The position numbers and the translations under genes were made by a program. Under the pieces are notes generated by a model. That model was given only the letters and a program-made list of their open reading frames with translations. It made no database searches and was not told where the DNA came from. Positions 17,201-24,844 of a DNA stretch of 26,272 nucleotides are shown here, piece by piece. Source of the stretch: JBLHKW01 sp047618565 (GTDB taxonomy: Bacteria > Planctomycetota > UBA1135 > GCA-002686595). Where the stretch lies: NCBI GenBank assembly GCA_047618565.1, contig JBLHKW010000064.1, positions 1-26,272 of the forward strand, written 5' to 3'. Position 1 is the stretch's first letter, and the number at the start of each line of letters is the position of its first letter.

Positions 17201-17501
17201 GCAGCGCACTCCCAGCGGGCGGCGCGCCTCCATCGCGGGCCTGGTCCTGGGGCGTCAGCGTCCGGCGACCGCCAGTGGCGTGGTCTTTCTGACCCTCGAA
17301 GACGAGACCGGCGTCGCCAACCTGATCGTGCGCGCGAAGATCTTCGAGCGTGACCGCGAGGCGGCTGCCCACGCGACGGCCGTGCTGGCCCACGGGCGCA
17401 TCGAGCGTGCCCGGGATGTGGTTCACCTGCTGGTGACGGGGATCGAGAGCCTGGATGCTGCGCTGGGGACGCTGGCGGTGACGAGTCGCGACTTCCACTG
17501 A
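14247..17501 (+). CDS. dnaE2: Error-prone DNA polymerase III alpha subunit DnaE2
   Basis: This 1084-residue C-family polymerase starts with the DnaE2-type PHP motif H-V-T-S-N-F-T-F-L-T-G-A-S-H-P-E-E-L-V. The palm has P-D-I-D-V-D-F with Asp at about 400 and 402, and K-V-D-V-L-G-L-G with Asp at about 550. By order and spacing these match the E. coli DnaE catalytic Asp residues 401, 403 and 555. Fingers motifs include V-R-P-G-P-I-Q-G and F-P-E-S-H-A-A-S-F-A. An OB-fold lies at about 985-1070. The length fits DnaE2 (about 1050-1100) rather than the replicative subunit (about 1160). It extends past DNA lesions with ImuB. ATG 14247 has GGGAG upstream and overlaps imuB by 17 bases; ATG 14265 is a possible alternative. 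A complete, intact cassette is seen. Confidence 0.96.
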   Translation: MASGFDMSTPPGPACAALHVTSNFTFLTGASHPEELVRRAAQLGYRAIAITDVNSLAGIVRAHVASKDVGIPLLVGCRLIFDARTPQGSQRRSLLVYATDLAAYGRLCRLLTLGKRRAQKGQCDLDLEDVVAHCAGLLAVVLPPEPVGVETVLDGDFESFVRRLSRVFDGDRLSLAAPVLMGTNDRGWLARLRQLSDRLRVPLVATGDVHYHTPDRRVLQDVLVCIRTGCTLDEAGFRLFPNGERYLKSRGELARLFAACPEALERSVEIAQRAAGFNLDELRYQYPDEVCPAGLAPMQHLRSLTWDGARTRYPQGVPAKVAGQIEYEFGLIAELEYAPYFLTVHDLVQFARSRGILCQGRGAAANSAVCYCLGVTSVDPERIDVLFERFVSKERDEPPDIDVDFEHERREEVIQYIYARYGRERAALTGVVITYRSRSAVRDVGKVLGLSLDCIEHIVKSMGAWCGALEGERFLALGLDPDARSMRLLIQLSNEVRGFPRHLSQHVGGFVITRGALCELVPIENAAMPDRTVIEWDKDDIDAMGMLKVDVLGLGMLTCVRKALELVAVEARAAGTEALEFHTVPPEDPAVYDMLCRADTVGVFQIESRAQMSMLPRLRPRCFYDLVIEVAIVRPGPIQGNMVHPYLRRRNGEEPVDYPSDAIRGVLGKTLGVPLFQEQVMALAVVGAGFTPGRADQLRRAMAAWKRKSDQLEVLCGELMTGLVESGYSEAFAHRVFDQIKGFGEYGFPESHAASFALIVYVSAWLKCHHPAAFAAALLNSQPMGFYAPAQIVRDAKEHGVEIRAVDVNHSARDCTLEYEPGEREAGGGGAPAPAPALRLGMRMVKGLAAADASRVAECVREHGRFDDMQELHAHSGVRAVCLRHLAQADAFQSMGLDRQRALWSVRALRGQRVRGDAAQAGLWDRPGTSGDTGRVPDLPQLSLFKHVQSDYAATRLSLKAHPLSFLRDGLRARGVLESALLRDEQRTPSGRRASIAGLVLGRQRPATASGVVFLTLEDETGVANLIVRAKIFERDREAAAHATAVLAHGRIERARDVVHLLVTGIESLDAALGTLAVTSRDFH

Positions 17502-17601
17502 TGCGCGCCGCCGCCTGGAGTCTCCACGGTCATGTGATCGCAATCAGCCCCGCGTCGTACTAAGCTCAGGCGACGCTGGCTCGCCCCGGCCGTCTATCGT
17601 C

Positions 17602-18060
17602 ATGCAACAGATCACCCACTTCGTCACCATCGGCGCCAGCCCCGAGCGCGTGTTCTGGGCACTCACCACCCTCGAGGGCCTGTCCGGATGGTGGACCGAG
17701 CGCGCTTCCATCGACGGGCCCTTCGACGGCGTGCTTAAGTTCCAGTTTCTACCGGACTTCAATCCTTCCATGGAAGTCATTGAGGCCGAGGAGAACCTGC
17801 GCGTGAAATGGAAGTGTGTCAGCGGGCACACGGCCTGGCGTGACAGCGAATTTCGCTTCGACCTGATGTACGCCCCGGCGGGGGAGGTCCGCGCCGACCC
17901 CAATCTGACGCAGGTCCTCTTCCGGCAGACCTTCGCGTTCGAGCTCGATATGGAGCTGTACGGGATGTATAATTACAACTGGGGCCACTACCTGACGAGC
18001 CTCAAGGCGCTGTGCGAGACGGGCACCGGTCAGCCCTACGTCAGTCCGGCGCCTCGCTGA
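17602..18060 (+). CDS. SRPBCC (AHSA1-like) domain protein
   Basis: This 152-residue single-domain protein begins H-F-V-T-I-G-A-S-P-E-R-V-F-W-A-L-T, the first strand and helix of the Bet v1/START-like fold. L-S-G-W-W-T follows, a recurrent motif in AHSA1 proteins. Later parts have the alternating strands F-Q-F-L-P, L-R-V-K-W-K and F-D-L-M-Y, then a C-terminal helix W-G-H-Y-L-T-S-L-K-A-L-C-E-T-G-T-G-Q-P that closes the ligand pocket. The fold binds hydrophobic ligands or acts as a chaperone-like module, but the ligand is unknown. The gene starts 100 bases after dnaE2, with no overlap, so it is probably a separate unit. No transcription regulator of the ArsR type, a common partner of AHSA1 genes, is adjacent. 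Confidence 0.82.
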   Translation: MQQITHFVTIGASPERVFWALTTLEGLSGWWTERASIDGPFDGVLKFQFLPDFNPSMEVIEAEENLRVKWKCVSGHTAWRDSEFRFDLMYAPAGEVRADPNLTQVLFRQTFAFELDMELYGMYNYNWGHYLTSLKALCETGTGQPYVSPAPR

Positions 18061-18229
18061 GCGCACCCTCGGCCTGCGCCCACAGGACGAAGTTCTCCGA
18101 GCTCCAGGAGCGCTTCAGTCCGTGCTGTTCGAGGGCGTGGACAAGCGCCGGTCCGATGCGGACCACGGCGCTGAAGCAGACTGCCGTCAGAGAGTAATTC
18201 TCGATCGCACGGGATATCTTTGCGGCCAT
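18041..18229 (-). CDS. Small hypothetical protein, possibly a gene remnant
   Basis: This 62-codon frame has GC-rich third positions (roughly 80% by hand count) and a balanced composition with Ile, Val, Phe, Asn and Ser, unlike the Arg/Pro/Ala-rich shadow frames elsewhere. It includes E-N-Y-S-L-T-A-V-C-F-S-A-V-V-R-I-G-P-A-L-V near residues 11-31. I do not recognise it. It overlaps the 3' end of the SRPBCC gene by 20 bases in convergent orientation. It lies directly downstream of a sulfatase remnant on the same strand, so it may be the tail of a decayed gene rather than a functional one. Confidence 0.3.
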   Translation of the reverse strand: MAAKISRAIENYSLTAVCFSAVVRIGPALVHALEQHGLKRSWSSENFVLWAQAEGALSEAPD

Positions 18230-18638
18230 GTTGCGGGTCTCGGCGCCCCGACCATTGCGGTCAGCGCCCGGCGACGCAGGACCTCCTGGGTGCCCAGACG
18301 ATCCAGGCGCGGGGTTCGGATGTCACGGTTGCCGTCGAAGCCCAGGATGCCGGGTGCGAGGTTGTCCGCAGGCAGGACGATGACGTTCGGGCGTGTCCCG
18401 GGCGCAGCGGCATTCTCGGCCTGCCGGGCATCGTCGCTGCATCCGGCGGTTGCGAGTGCGCCCATGCAGCGGCCAGGATCGGGGAGCGAGAGGGCATGGG
18501 CACGGCCAGCATACGTCCGGCGAGGCGCACAGGCCCGTGCGAGCGCCGCGGTTGTCTCCAGTGCGCAACGGGCGTAACGTCTGGGGCCCGACGGTGCGCC
18601 GTTATCGTCCTGTTTCCTGAGTTGGGTCCCGTTCATCC
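18061..18638. other. 578-base stretch without an intact recognised gene
   Basis: Between the SRPBCC and GNAT genes no complete plus-strand gene is seen. The minus strand carries the small frame ending at 18041 and a sulfatase N-terminal remnant at about 18277-18465. The rest looks like decayed coding sequence. No RNA gene or array of repeats was seen. Confidence 0.6.
18277..18465 (-). pseudogene. Sulfatase N-terminal remnant
   Basis: About 63 codons read as a lipobox-like A-L-A-T-A-G-C-S-D-D, then R-P-N-V-I-V-L-P-A-D-N-L and G-N-R-D-I-R-T-P-R-L-D-R-L. This matches the start of type I sulfatases (R-P-N-x-x-x-x-x-x-D-D-L, then T-P-N-L-D-R-L). After L-D-R-L-G the similarity ends within a few residues, and the catalytic C/S-x-P-x-R motif is not found downstream in any frame I checked. 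A full sulfatase would need around 450 residues, so most of the gene is missing. The second Asp of the D-D pair is Asn here, a further sign of decay. The identification rests on this short block only. Confidence 0.5.
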
Positions 18639-19142
18639 ATGTCCACGCCCGAGTCCACGCTCGACGCTCTGCTGATTCGCCCATTCGAGCGGCGGGATCG
18701 CCCTGCTCTGGCCGAGATGGCGCGCGAGGTCGTCGAGGGCGGAGAGGAATTCGTCTTCGAGCACGTGCACGAGGTGCTGGACTACTGGCTCGGCAAGCGC
18801 ACCTGGACCTTCGTGGCGGAGATCGACGGCGTCGTGGCGGGCACCTACGCGCTCAAACCCAACTACCCGGGCCGTGGAGCGCACGTGGCCAATCTCGGCT
18901 ACATGGTTGCCGCGAAATTCCGTAGTCGCGGTGTCGGGCACGCCCTCGGTGAGCACTCGCTGGACGCGGCACGCGCACACGGATTTCGATCCGTACAGTT
19001 CAACATGGTCGTCGGTGCCAACGCGGCTGCACTGCGCCTGTGGGAGAAGCTGGGCTTCGAGCGAGTGGGGGTCTTGCCCGGCGTCTTTCGCCATCGGGAG
19101 CGCGGACTGGTGGACGCCTACGTCATGCATCGGACCCTCTGA
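18639..19142 (+). CDS. GNAT family N-acetyltransferase
   Basis: The 167-residue product is a single GNAT domain. The N-terminal I-R-P-F-E-R-R-D strand and helix are followed by F-V-A-E-I-D-G-V-V-A-G-T-Y-A-L, then motif A: L-G-Y-M-V-A-A-K-F-R-S-R-G-V-G-H-A-L with the R-x-x-G-x-G-type acetyl-CoA pyrophosphate loop near residue 94. The C-terminal part has N-A-A-A-L-R-L-W-E-K-L-G-F-E-R-V-G, the usual motif B region. It should transfer an acetyl group from acetyl-CoA to a small molecule or protein amine; the substrate is unknown. The ATG at 18639 has only a weak ribosome-binding site. The methyltransferase gene follows after 98 bases on the same strand, but no functional link is evident. Confidence 0.9.
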   Translation: MSTPESTLDALLIRPFERRDRPALAEMAREVVEGGEEFVFEHVHEVLDYWLGKRTWTFVAEIDGVVAGTYALKPNYPGRGAHVANLGYMVAAKFRSRGVGHALGEHSLDAARAHGFRSVQFNMVVGANAAALRLWEKLGFERVGVLPGVFRHRERGLVDAYVMHRTL

Positions 19143-19240
19143 GCTGCGCCAGACTCACGGGGCTCATGGGCCTCGCAAACATCCGAGCACGCGGGCGGTA
19201 TCCGTCCGCGAGAACCACAGCACACCCTACGGAGCCATCG

Positions 19241-20056
19241 ATGAGCGACCGGCAGAATTACATTCTCGGGACGGATGCAGCGGAGATCGAGCGTCTGCGC
19301 TTCCAGCACGATGTCTGGATCGCGGCCAGCATGGCGATCTGGCAGCGGTCCGGATTCGGGGCCGGAGACCGGGTGCTGGACCTGGGCTGCGGTCCAGGTT
19401 TCACCAGCCTCGCGCTCGCGAGCATGGTGGGCCCGGGAGGGCATGTACTGGCCCGTGACCAGAGCGAGGGCTTCCTGGCATTCCTGGACGCGGAGTGCGC
19501 TCGTCGCGGGATTGCGAACGTGCAGGCCAGTCTCGGGCCGGTCGAGGAGCTGGACTTGCCGGCCGGTGAGCTGGACGGTGTGTACTCACGCTGGCTCTTC
19601 TGCTGGCTTCCGGATCCCGAAGCCGTTCTGGGCTGTGTCGCGCGCGGGGTGCGAAGCGGGGGCACCATCGCGCTGCAGGAGTATGTGGATTGGGGCGCGA
19701 TGGCCATGTTGCCTCCGAGCGACACATTCGACGGCGCGGTTGCTGCGTGCATGGACAGCTGGCATGGCGGTGCCGGAACGATCGACGTCGGCGCGCACCT
19801 ACCCAGCATGGCCGAGGCGTGTGGCCTGCGGGTGGAGTCGGTGCGCCCGGTTTCTCGCATCGGTGCGGTGGGGTCGCTGGAATGGCGCTGGCTCGAGCAG
19901 TTTCTCTGGAGTTACCTTCCCAAGCTGGTGGATTCAGGCAGCTACCCAGAGGCCGAGTGGGCAGCCTTCAGGGACGAGTGGCTCGCGCGCGCCAGTTCGG
20001 CTGCCAGCCATGTCAAGACGCCCACCATGGCGGATATTGTGCTGCGTAAGAATTGA
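19241..20056 (+). CDS. Class I SAM-dependent methyltransferase
   Basis: The 271-residue product has the Rossmann-type S-adenosylmethionine motif I V-L-D-L-G-C-G-P-G at residues 45-53. An acidic Asp, in A-R-D-Q-S-E-G, ends strand 2. A post-I strand follows, then motif L-D-G-V-Y-S-R-W-L-F-C-W-L-P-D-P near 112-127, typical of UbiE/type 11 methyltransferases. The substrate, probably a small molecule, cannot be predicted. The frame is open to 19040 within the GNAT gene, but the ATG at 19241 has GGAG six bases upstream and starts a plausible N-terminus. It ends 127 bases before the RND adaptor gene, with no obvious terminator between. Confidence 0.9.
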   Translation: MSDRQNYILGTDAAEIERLRFQHDVWIAASMAIWQRSGFGAGDRVLDLGCGPGFTSLALASMVGPGGHVLARDQSEGFLAFLDAECARRGIANVQASLGPVEELDLPAGELDGVYSRWLFCWLPDPEAVLGCVARGVRSGGTIALQEYVDWGAMAMLPPSDTFDGAVAACMDSWHGGAGTIDVGAHLPSMAEACGLRVESVRPVSRIGAVGSLEWRWLEQFLWSYLPKLVDSGSYPEAEWAAFRDEWLARASSAASHVKTPTMADIVLRKN

Positions 20057-20183
20057 GTGCCGCGCGCGGATCGGGCCGACTTTTCGGACGGGTCGAGACA
20101 GGCTCGTGAGGACAGGGTAGCGTGGCGCCTGCGGAGAGGCACACACCTCAAGTGGGCCCCCGAATCGCAAGGACGACGGGCTC

Positions 20184-21347
20184 ATGATGATCGCAAGGCG
20201 CCTCACGATACTGGCCACGGCCAGCCTGTTCAGTTTTCCGGCATTCGCTCGCCAGGGCCCGCCTCCGGCGCAGGTGCGGGTCGATCCCGTGCGTTCGGAA
20301 GTGGTGCAGGAGCGGCGCGTGGTGACCGGCGAGGTACGTCCGGTCCGACGCTCCTTCGTGGCGGCGCGCGAGCCCGGCCTGGTGCTGGAGCTGAGCGCGC
20401 GCGCGGGCGCCGCGTTGCAGGTCGGCGAGATCGTGGCGCGCCTGGACAGCGGCCGGCTCGAGCTGGCGCTCGCGACCCTGCGAACCCAGCGCGCCTCGGC
20501 CGAAGTGGAGGTCGAGCAGCGGCGCGAGGAGGCGGATCAGGCGCAGCGCGATCTTGAGACGACGCGCGAGCTGGTGCAGAAGAAGACGGTCGGGGAGAAA
20601 CGCCTGGTCGACGCGACCAGCGCTCTGCGCGTCGCGACCCTCGTCGTTGCGCAGGCGGAGAGCCGGCTGAATGTCCTGGCAGCGGAGCAAGCCGAGCTCG
20701 AGCGCCGGGTCGACGACATGCTCGTACGCGCACCCTTCAACGGAGTCGTCGTCTCCAGGCTGACCGAGGTGGGCGAGTGGCTCGCGGTTGGTGAAGCCCT
20801 GGCCGAGATGGTCTCGGTCGAGGAGCTCGAGGTCTGGCTCGACGTACCTCAGCGCTACGCCGCAGCACTCGCCCGTGGAGCGGGCCTGGAAGCGAGTATC
20901 GACATCCGCATCGATGCGCTCGACATGCCCGTGGTCGTGCTCGGCGGACGGATGGTGCCCCAGGTGGATGCGCGTGCGCGTACTTTCAAGTACGTCGTCG
21001 CGCTGCGCCCGGCGAACGTCAGTGCGGGCGCGATCACGGCTGGTATGTCGGTCACCGCATCGGTTCCCACTGGCGCCCGCGGGAAGCACTGGACCGTGGC
21101 GCGCGATGCGGTCCTGCGCGGCGAGGCTGGCAGCTACCTGTATCTTGTGCGGGCCAGCGCGGGGGATGCTCCGGCCCAGGCCGCGCGTATTCCGATCGAG
21201 GAGCTCTTCAACGTGAACGGTCGCGTCGCCGTTCGGGCAGCTGCGTTGAAGGCCGGCGACCAGGCTGTGGTCGAGGGCAACGAACGTCTGTTTCCCGGGG
21301 CTCCGGTCATCGCGGCTCCCGCGGGTGATCGGGCAGGAGGCAAATGA
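20184..21347 (+). CDS. RND efflux periplasmic adaptor (membrane fusion protein)
   Basis: The product is 387 residues with a Sec signal (M-M-I-A-R-R-L-T-I-L-A-T-A-S-L-F-S-F-P-A-F-A), cleaved probably after A-F-A. Next comes a lipoyl/barrel-sandwich half with G-x-V-L-E-L near residue 70. A long alpha-helical hairpin rich in Glu, Ala and Arg spans about 90-170, with the second lipoyl half V-R-A-P-F-N-G-V-V-V at 180-190. Beta-barrel and membrane-proximal domains follow. This is the HlyD/AcrA layout. It links the inner-membrane pump to an outer-membrane channel. The start is an ATGATG pair (20184/20187). Its stop overlaps the pump start as ATGA, so the two are co-translated. No TolC-like gene and no regulator lie in the window. 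Confidence 0.93.
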   Translation: MMIARRLTILATASLFSFPAFARQGPPPAQVRVDPVRSEVVQERRVVTGEVRPVRRSFVAAREPGLVLELSARAGAALQVGEIVARLDSGRLELALATLRTQRASAEVEVEQRREEADQAQRDLETTRELVQKKTVGEKRLVDATSALRVATLVVAQAESRLNVLAAEQAELERRVDDMLVRAPFNGVVVSRLTEVGEWLAVGEALAEMVSVEELEVWLDVPQRYAAALARGAGLEASIDIRIDALDMPVVVLGGRMVPQVDARARTFKYVVALRPANVSAGAITAGMSVTASVPTGARGKHWTVARDAVLRGEAGSYLYLVRASAGDAPAQAARIPIEELFNVNGRVAVRAAALKAGDQAVVEGNERLFPGAPVIAAPAGDRAGGK

Positions 21348-24300
21348 ACCTCATCGCCACCGCGATCCGGCAGCCGGTGACCGTGCTCGTCGGCGTGTTG
21401 CTGATCGTGCTGTCCGGGATCGTGGCCCTGCAGCGCATTCCGATCCAGCTCACGCCCAACGTCGAGGACACCATCATTGCGGTCACGACGTACTGGGAAG
21501 GCGCCAGTCCCCAGGAGATCGAGCAGGAGATCGTGGATCCGCAGGAGGACAAGCTACAGGGCATCTCCAACCTGAAGGAGATCACCAGCAAGTCCCAGCA
21601 GAGCAGCGGGACCGTGCGCTTGCAATTCGCAGTGGGCACGCCGAAGGAGGTCGCGCTGCGCGAGGTCAGCGACAAGCTGCGCGAGGTGTCGAGCTATCCC
21701 GTGAACGCGGACGAGCCCGTGGTCGAGGCCTCGGATCCCGACAGCCGGGACTACATCGCGTGGCTGCTCCTGGAAAGCACCGACCCGACCTTCGATGTAC
21801 GCACCCTGCAGGACTTCGCGGACGACCGCATCAAGCCGACCCTCGAGCGGCTGGCCGGGATGGCGGAGATCAACGCACTCGGGGGGCGCGAGCGTGAGGT
21901 GCAGATCCGCTTCGATCCGGCGCGGCTCGCACAGCACGGCCTTACCATTCCGTCCCTGGTGGCCGCCATTCGCGGGACCAACCGCAACGTCTCGGCCGGG
22001 GCCCTGGAGGAGAACAAGTCCAACGTACGCGTGCGCCTGGTCAGCCAGTACGAGCGCGTGGAAGAGGTCGCGAGCACGGTCATCGCTCAGACGAGTGCCG
22101 GGCCTGTCTTCTTGCGAGACGTGGCCGAGGTGCTCGAGACCTACAAGGAACCCAACAGTTTCGTGCGCTCCAGGGGCCGCCCGATCATCGCGATCAACGC
22201 CCAGAAAGAGGTCGGCGCGAACGTCATGGAGGTCATGGCGCTGCTGCGCGCTGCGCTCGAGGAGATGAACGCGCCGGGCGGGCTGCTCGATACCCAGGCG
22301 CGGGAGCTGCAGCTGGATGGCACCCTGCACCTGGCCCAGGGGTACGACCAGACGGTCTACATCGACGACGCCCTGTCCCTGGTGCAGAGCAACATCTGGA
22401 TCGGTGGTGCCATCGCCATCGGCGTGCTGCTGCTCTTCCTGCGCTCCCTGCGACCGGCGGGCATCGTGGCGCTGGCGATCCCCATCTCGGTCGTGGGCGC
22501 GATCGTCGTGATGGTCGCCATGGGCCGCACGGTCAACGTGATCAGCCTGGCCGGCATGGCCTTCGCGGTGGGAATGGTCGTGGACAACGCGATCGTCGTG
22601 CTGGAGAACATCTACCGTCATCTGGAACTTGGAAAGCCCCCGGCACAGGCGGCGCTCGACGGTACGCGCGAGGTGTTCGGCGCCGTGCTCGCATCGACCT
22701 TGACCACGGTGGCGGTGTTCATCCCCATCCTCCTGATCGAGGAGGAGGCCGGGCAGCTCTTTCGTGATATCGCTCTCGCGATCGTCGCGGCAGTTTCCCT
22801 GAGTCTTCTCGTGGCCGTCACGGTCATTCCCTCGTGTGCGGCCCGTCTCCTGCGCCGCAAGCCCGCAAGCGCGCATGCCGTGGCCACGGATCCCCAGGGA
22901 GCGGACCCGATCGCGGTGCCTGGCCGCGTGCGCCGCTCGGGACCTTCGGACTGGATCGCCGCACTCGTCTACCGCATGTGCGGCAGTGTTGTCGCTCGCC
23001 TGGTGGTGGTCGTGGGCCTGACCCTGGCATCGATCGTCGGGACCTGGCAGCTCATGCCACCCGCCGACTACCTGCCCCAGGGCAACCGCAACCTCATCTT
23101 CGGTCTGATCGTGCCTCCGCCCGGGTACAGCCTGACGTACATGGACGGCCTGGCTCAGCGCGTCGAGAGCACCATTCAGCCGTACTGGGAGGCCGGCTCC
23201 CTGGAGACGGGCAGTCCCGAGTACGAGCAGGCCGAGGCACAGCTCGGCTCGGTGCCCACGTTCGACTTTGCGCGTATGCAGCCCGGACCGGCGGTCAGGC
23301 CTCCGCCGCTCACCAACTACTTTGCGGTCAGCTTCGACGGCATCATGTTCCACGGCGGCATCGGCAGCGATCCGGCGCGTGCTGTCGATATTCAGCCGCT
23401 CTTCCAGCACGCTACACGCGGCGACGTGCTCCCGGGCGTGATGGCCTTCGCCTTCCAGTTGCCCCTGTTCCAGCTCGGCGGAAGCACCGGTTCGGCGGTG
23501 AAGATCAATTTCTCGGGTGACGATCTCGGTGAGGTGGCGCGCGCGGCGGAATCGGTCTTCCTCGACATGCTGGGAACCTACGGGGGCGGGGCCGTCCAGC
23601 CCGATCCCAGCAACTTCAACATCTCGGGACCCGAGTTGCGGGTGCGGCCGGACCTGGTGCGCCTGGGCGAGGTCGGGATGTCCCCCGACGAACTGGGTCT
23701 GAGTGTGCGCGCCCTCGGAGATGGAGCGGTCATCGGGGACTACCGCAGCGGGGGGCAGACCATCGACCTCAAACTCGTGGCCCAGGCCGCTCAGCTGAAT
23801 GGGGCGCTCAATGCGCTCGGCGACACGCCGCTCGCGACGCCCCTCGGAGGCGTTGTGCCGCTGTCGGCGCTGGCCACGCTGACGCGCGTGAACGCGCCCT
23901 TCCAGATCAACCGCGAGGGTCGACGTCGCGCGGTGACGCTGCAGTTCACGGCGCCCACGGGCATGCCCCTGGAGCGAGCCGTCGAGCAGATCGACACCCT
24001 GCTCGAGGAGAAGCGAGCCGCCGGCGTGATTCCGCGTACCGTCGGGACCAGCTTCACGGGCTCGGCCAGCAAGCTCGCCGCCGTGCGCGAGGCGATGCTG
24101 GGCGACGGAACCGTGGCGGGCACGCTGACCAGTTCCCTCGTGCTCGCGCTGATCGTGGTCTACCTCCTCATGTGCGTGCTGTTCCAGAGTTTCGTGCAGC
24201 CGCTCATCATCCTGTTCAGCGTTCCGCTCGCGACCCTGGGCGGGTTCGCGGCACTCTTCGGCATGTTCCTCTGGAGCCAGGTGGACCGCTACTTGCCGGT

Positions 24301-24664
24301 GCAGAACCTGGATGTGTTGACGATGCTGGGCTTCGTGATCCTGATCGGCGTGGTCGTGAACAACGCCATCCTGATCGTTCACCAGGCGCACAATTTCATG
24401 GGCGCCGGGATGGAGTCGCGCGAGGCCATTCGAGAGTCCGTACGCAGTCGCGTGCGGCCGATCTTCATGAGCACCCTGACCTCGGTCGGCGGCATGGCGC
24501 CGCTGGTGTTCATGCCGGGCTCGGGGTCCGAGCTCTACCGTGGTCTGGGCAGCGTGGTCCTGGGCGGGCTGCTGGTCTCCACGGTCTTCACGCTGCTGCT
24601 CGTGCCCCTGCTGCTCTCGCTCTCACTGGAGATCGGACGCGCCAGGCGAGCAGTCGAGGCCTGA
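21344..24664 (+). CDS. RND superfamily efflux transporter permease
   Basis: The 1106-residue product is an inner-membrane RND pump of the AcrB/CzcA type, slightly longer than usual (1030-1050). TM1 is at the N-terminus, followed by the porter entry P-N-V-E-D-T. TM2-TM6 lie around 350-510, with TM4 G-M-V-V-D-N-A-I-V-V-L-E-N-I near 410-423. Its Asp (about 414) is the proton-relay residue, but the next position is Asn, whereas AcrB has two Asp. TM10 has V-V-N-N-A-I-L-I-V-H-Q-A-H near 1003-1015. Substrate is unclear; drugs, lipids or secreted molecules are all possible. It uses proton motive force. It overlaps the adaptor by four bases. Extra length lies between TM6 and the second porter half. 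Confidence 0.94.
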   Translation: MNLIATAIRQPVTVLVGVLLIVLSGIVALQRIPIQLTPNVEDTIIAVTTYWEGASPQEIEQEIVDPQEDKLQGISNLKEITSKSQQSSGTVRLQFAVGTPKEVALREVSDKLREVSSYPVNADEPVVEASDPDSRDYIAWLLLESTDPTFDVRTLQDFADDRIKPTLERLAGMAEINALGGREREVQIRFDPARLAQHGLTIPSLVAAIRGTNRNVSAGALEENKSNVRVRLVSQYERVEEVASTVIAQTSAGPVFLRDVAEVLETYKEPNSFVRSRGRPIIAINAQKEVGANVMEVMALLRAALEEMNAPGGLLDTQARELQLDGTLHLAQGYDQTVYIDDALSLVQSNIWIGGAIAIGVLLLFLRSLRPAGIVALAIPISVVGAIVVMVAMGRTVNVISLAGMAFAVGMVVDNAIVVLENIYRHLELGKPPAQAALDGTREVFGAVLASTLTTVAVFIPILLIEEEAGQLFRDIALAIVAAVSLSLLVAVTVIPSCAARLLRRKPASAHAVATDPQGADPIAVPGRVRRSGPSDWIAALVYRMCGSVVARLVVVVGLTLASIVGTWQLMPPADYLPQGNRNLIFGLIVPPPGYSLTYMDGLAQRVESTIQPYWEAGSLETGSPEYEQAEAQLGSVPTFDFARMQPGPAVRPPPLTNYFAVSFDGIMFHGGIGSDPARAVDIQPLFQHATRGDVLPGVMAFAFQLPLFQLGGSTGSAVKINFSGDDLGEVARAAESVFLDMLGTYGGGAVQPDPSNFNISGPELRVRPDLVRLGEVGMSPDELGLSVRALGDGAVIGDYRSGGQTIDLKLVAQAAQLNGALNALGDTPLATPLGGVVPLSALATLTRVNAPFQINREGRRRAVTLQFTAPTGMPLERAVEQIDTLLEEKRAAGVIPRTVGTSFTGSASKLAAVREAMLGDGTVAGTLTSSLVLALIVVYLLMCVLFQSFVQPLIILFSVPLATLGGFAALFGMFLWSQVDRYLPVQNLDVLTMLGFVILIGVVVNNAILIVHQAHNFMGAGMESREAIRESVRSRVRPIFMSTLTSVGGMAPLVFMPGSGSELYRGLGSVVLGGLLVSTVFTLLLVPLLLSLSLEIGRARRAVEA

Positions 24665-24844
24665 GGGCTCTCAGGGGCACCGGTTGCCGCTGCGCGGGTG
24701 AAATGCGGAGAAGTTTGTCCTCCCGTCCCGTGCCGGGTCACTGCAGGGATGAACCACTTCCCGATGACCCCCCAGGCCGCGCCGCGCCCTGGCAGGACAG
24801 TCCTCGGGATCCATGCTCTCCCGAACCCCAAAGGACTGACCCTC

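Noticed and set aside
21554..24391. 945-codon minus-strand frame opposite the RND pump
   Set aside because: Antisense shadow: low complexity, His/Asp/Arg-rich, and the plus strand has complete RND motifs.
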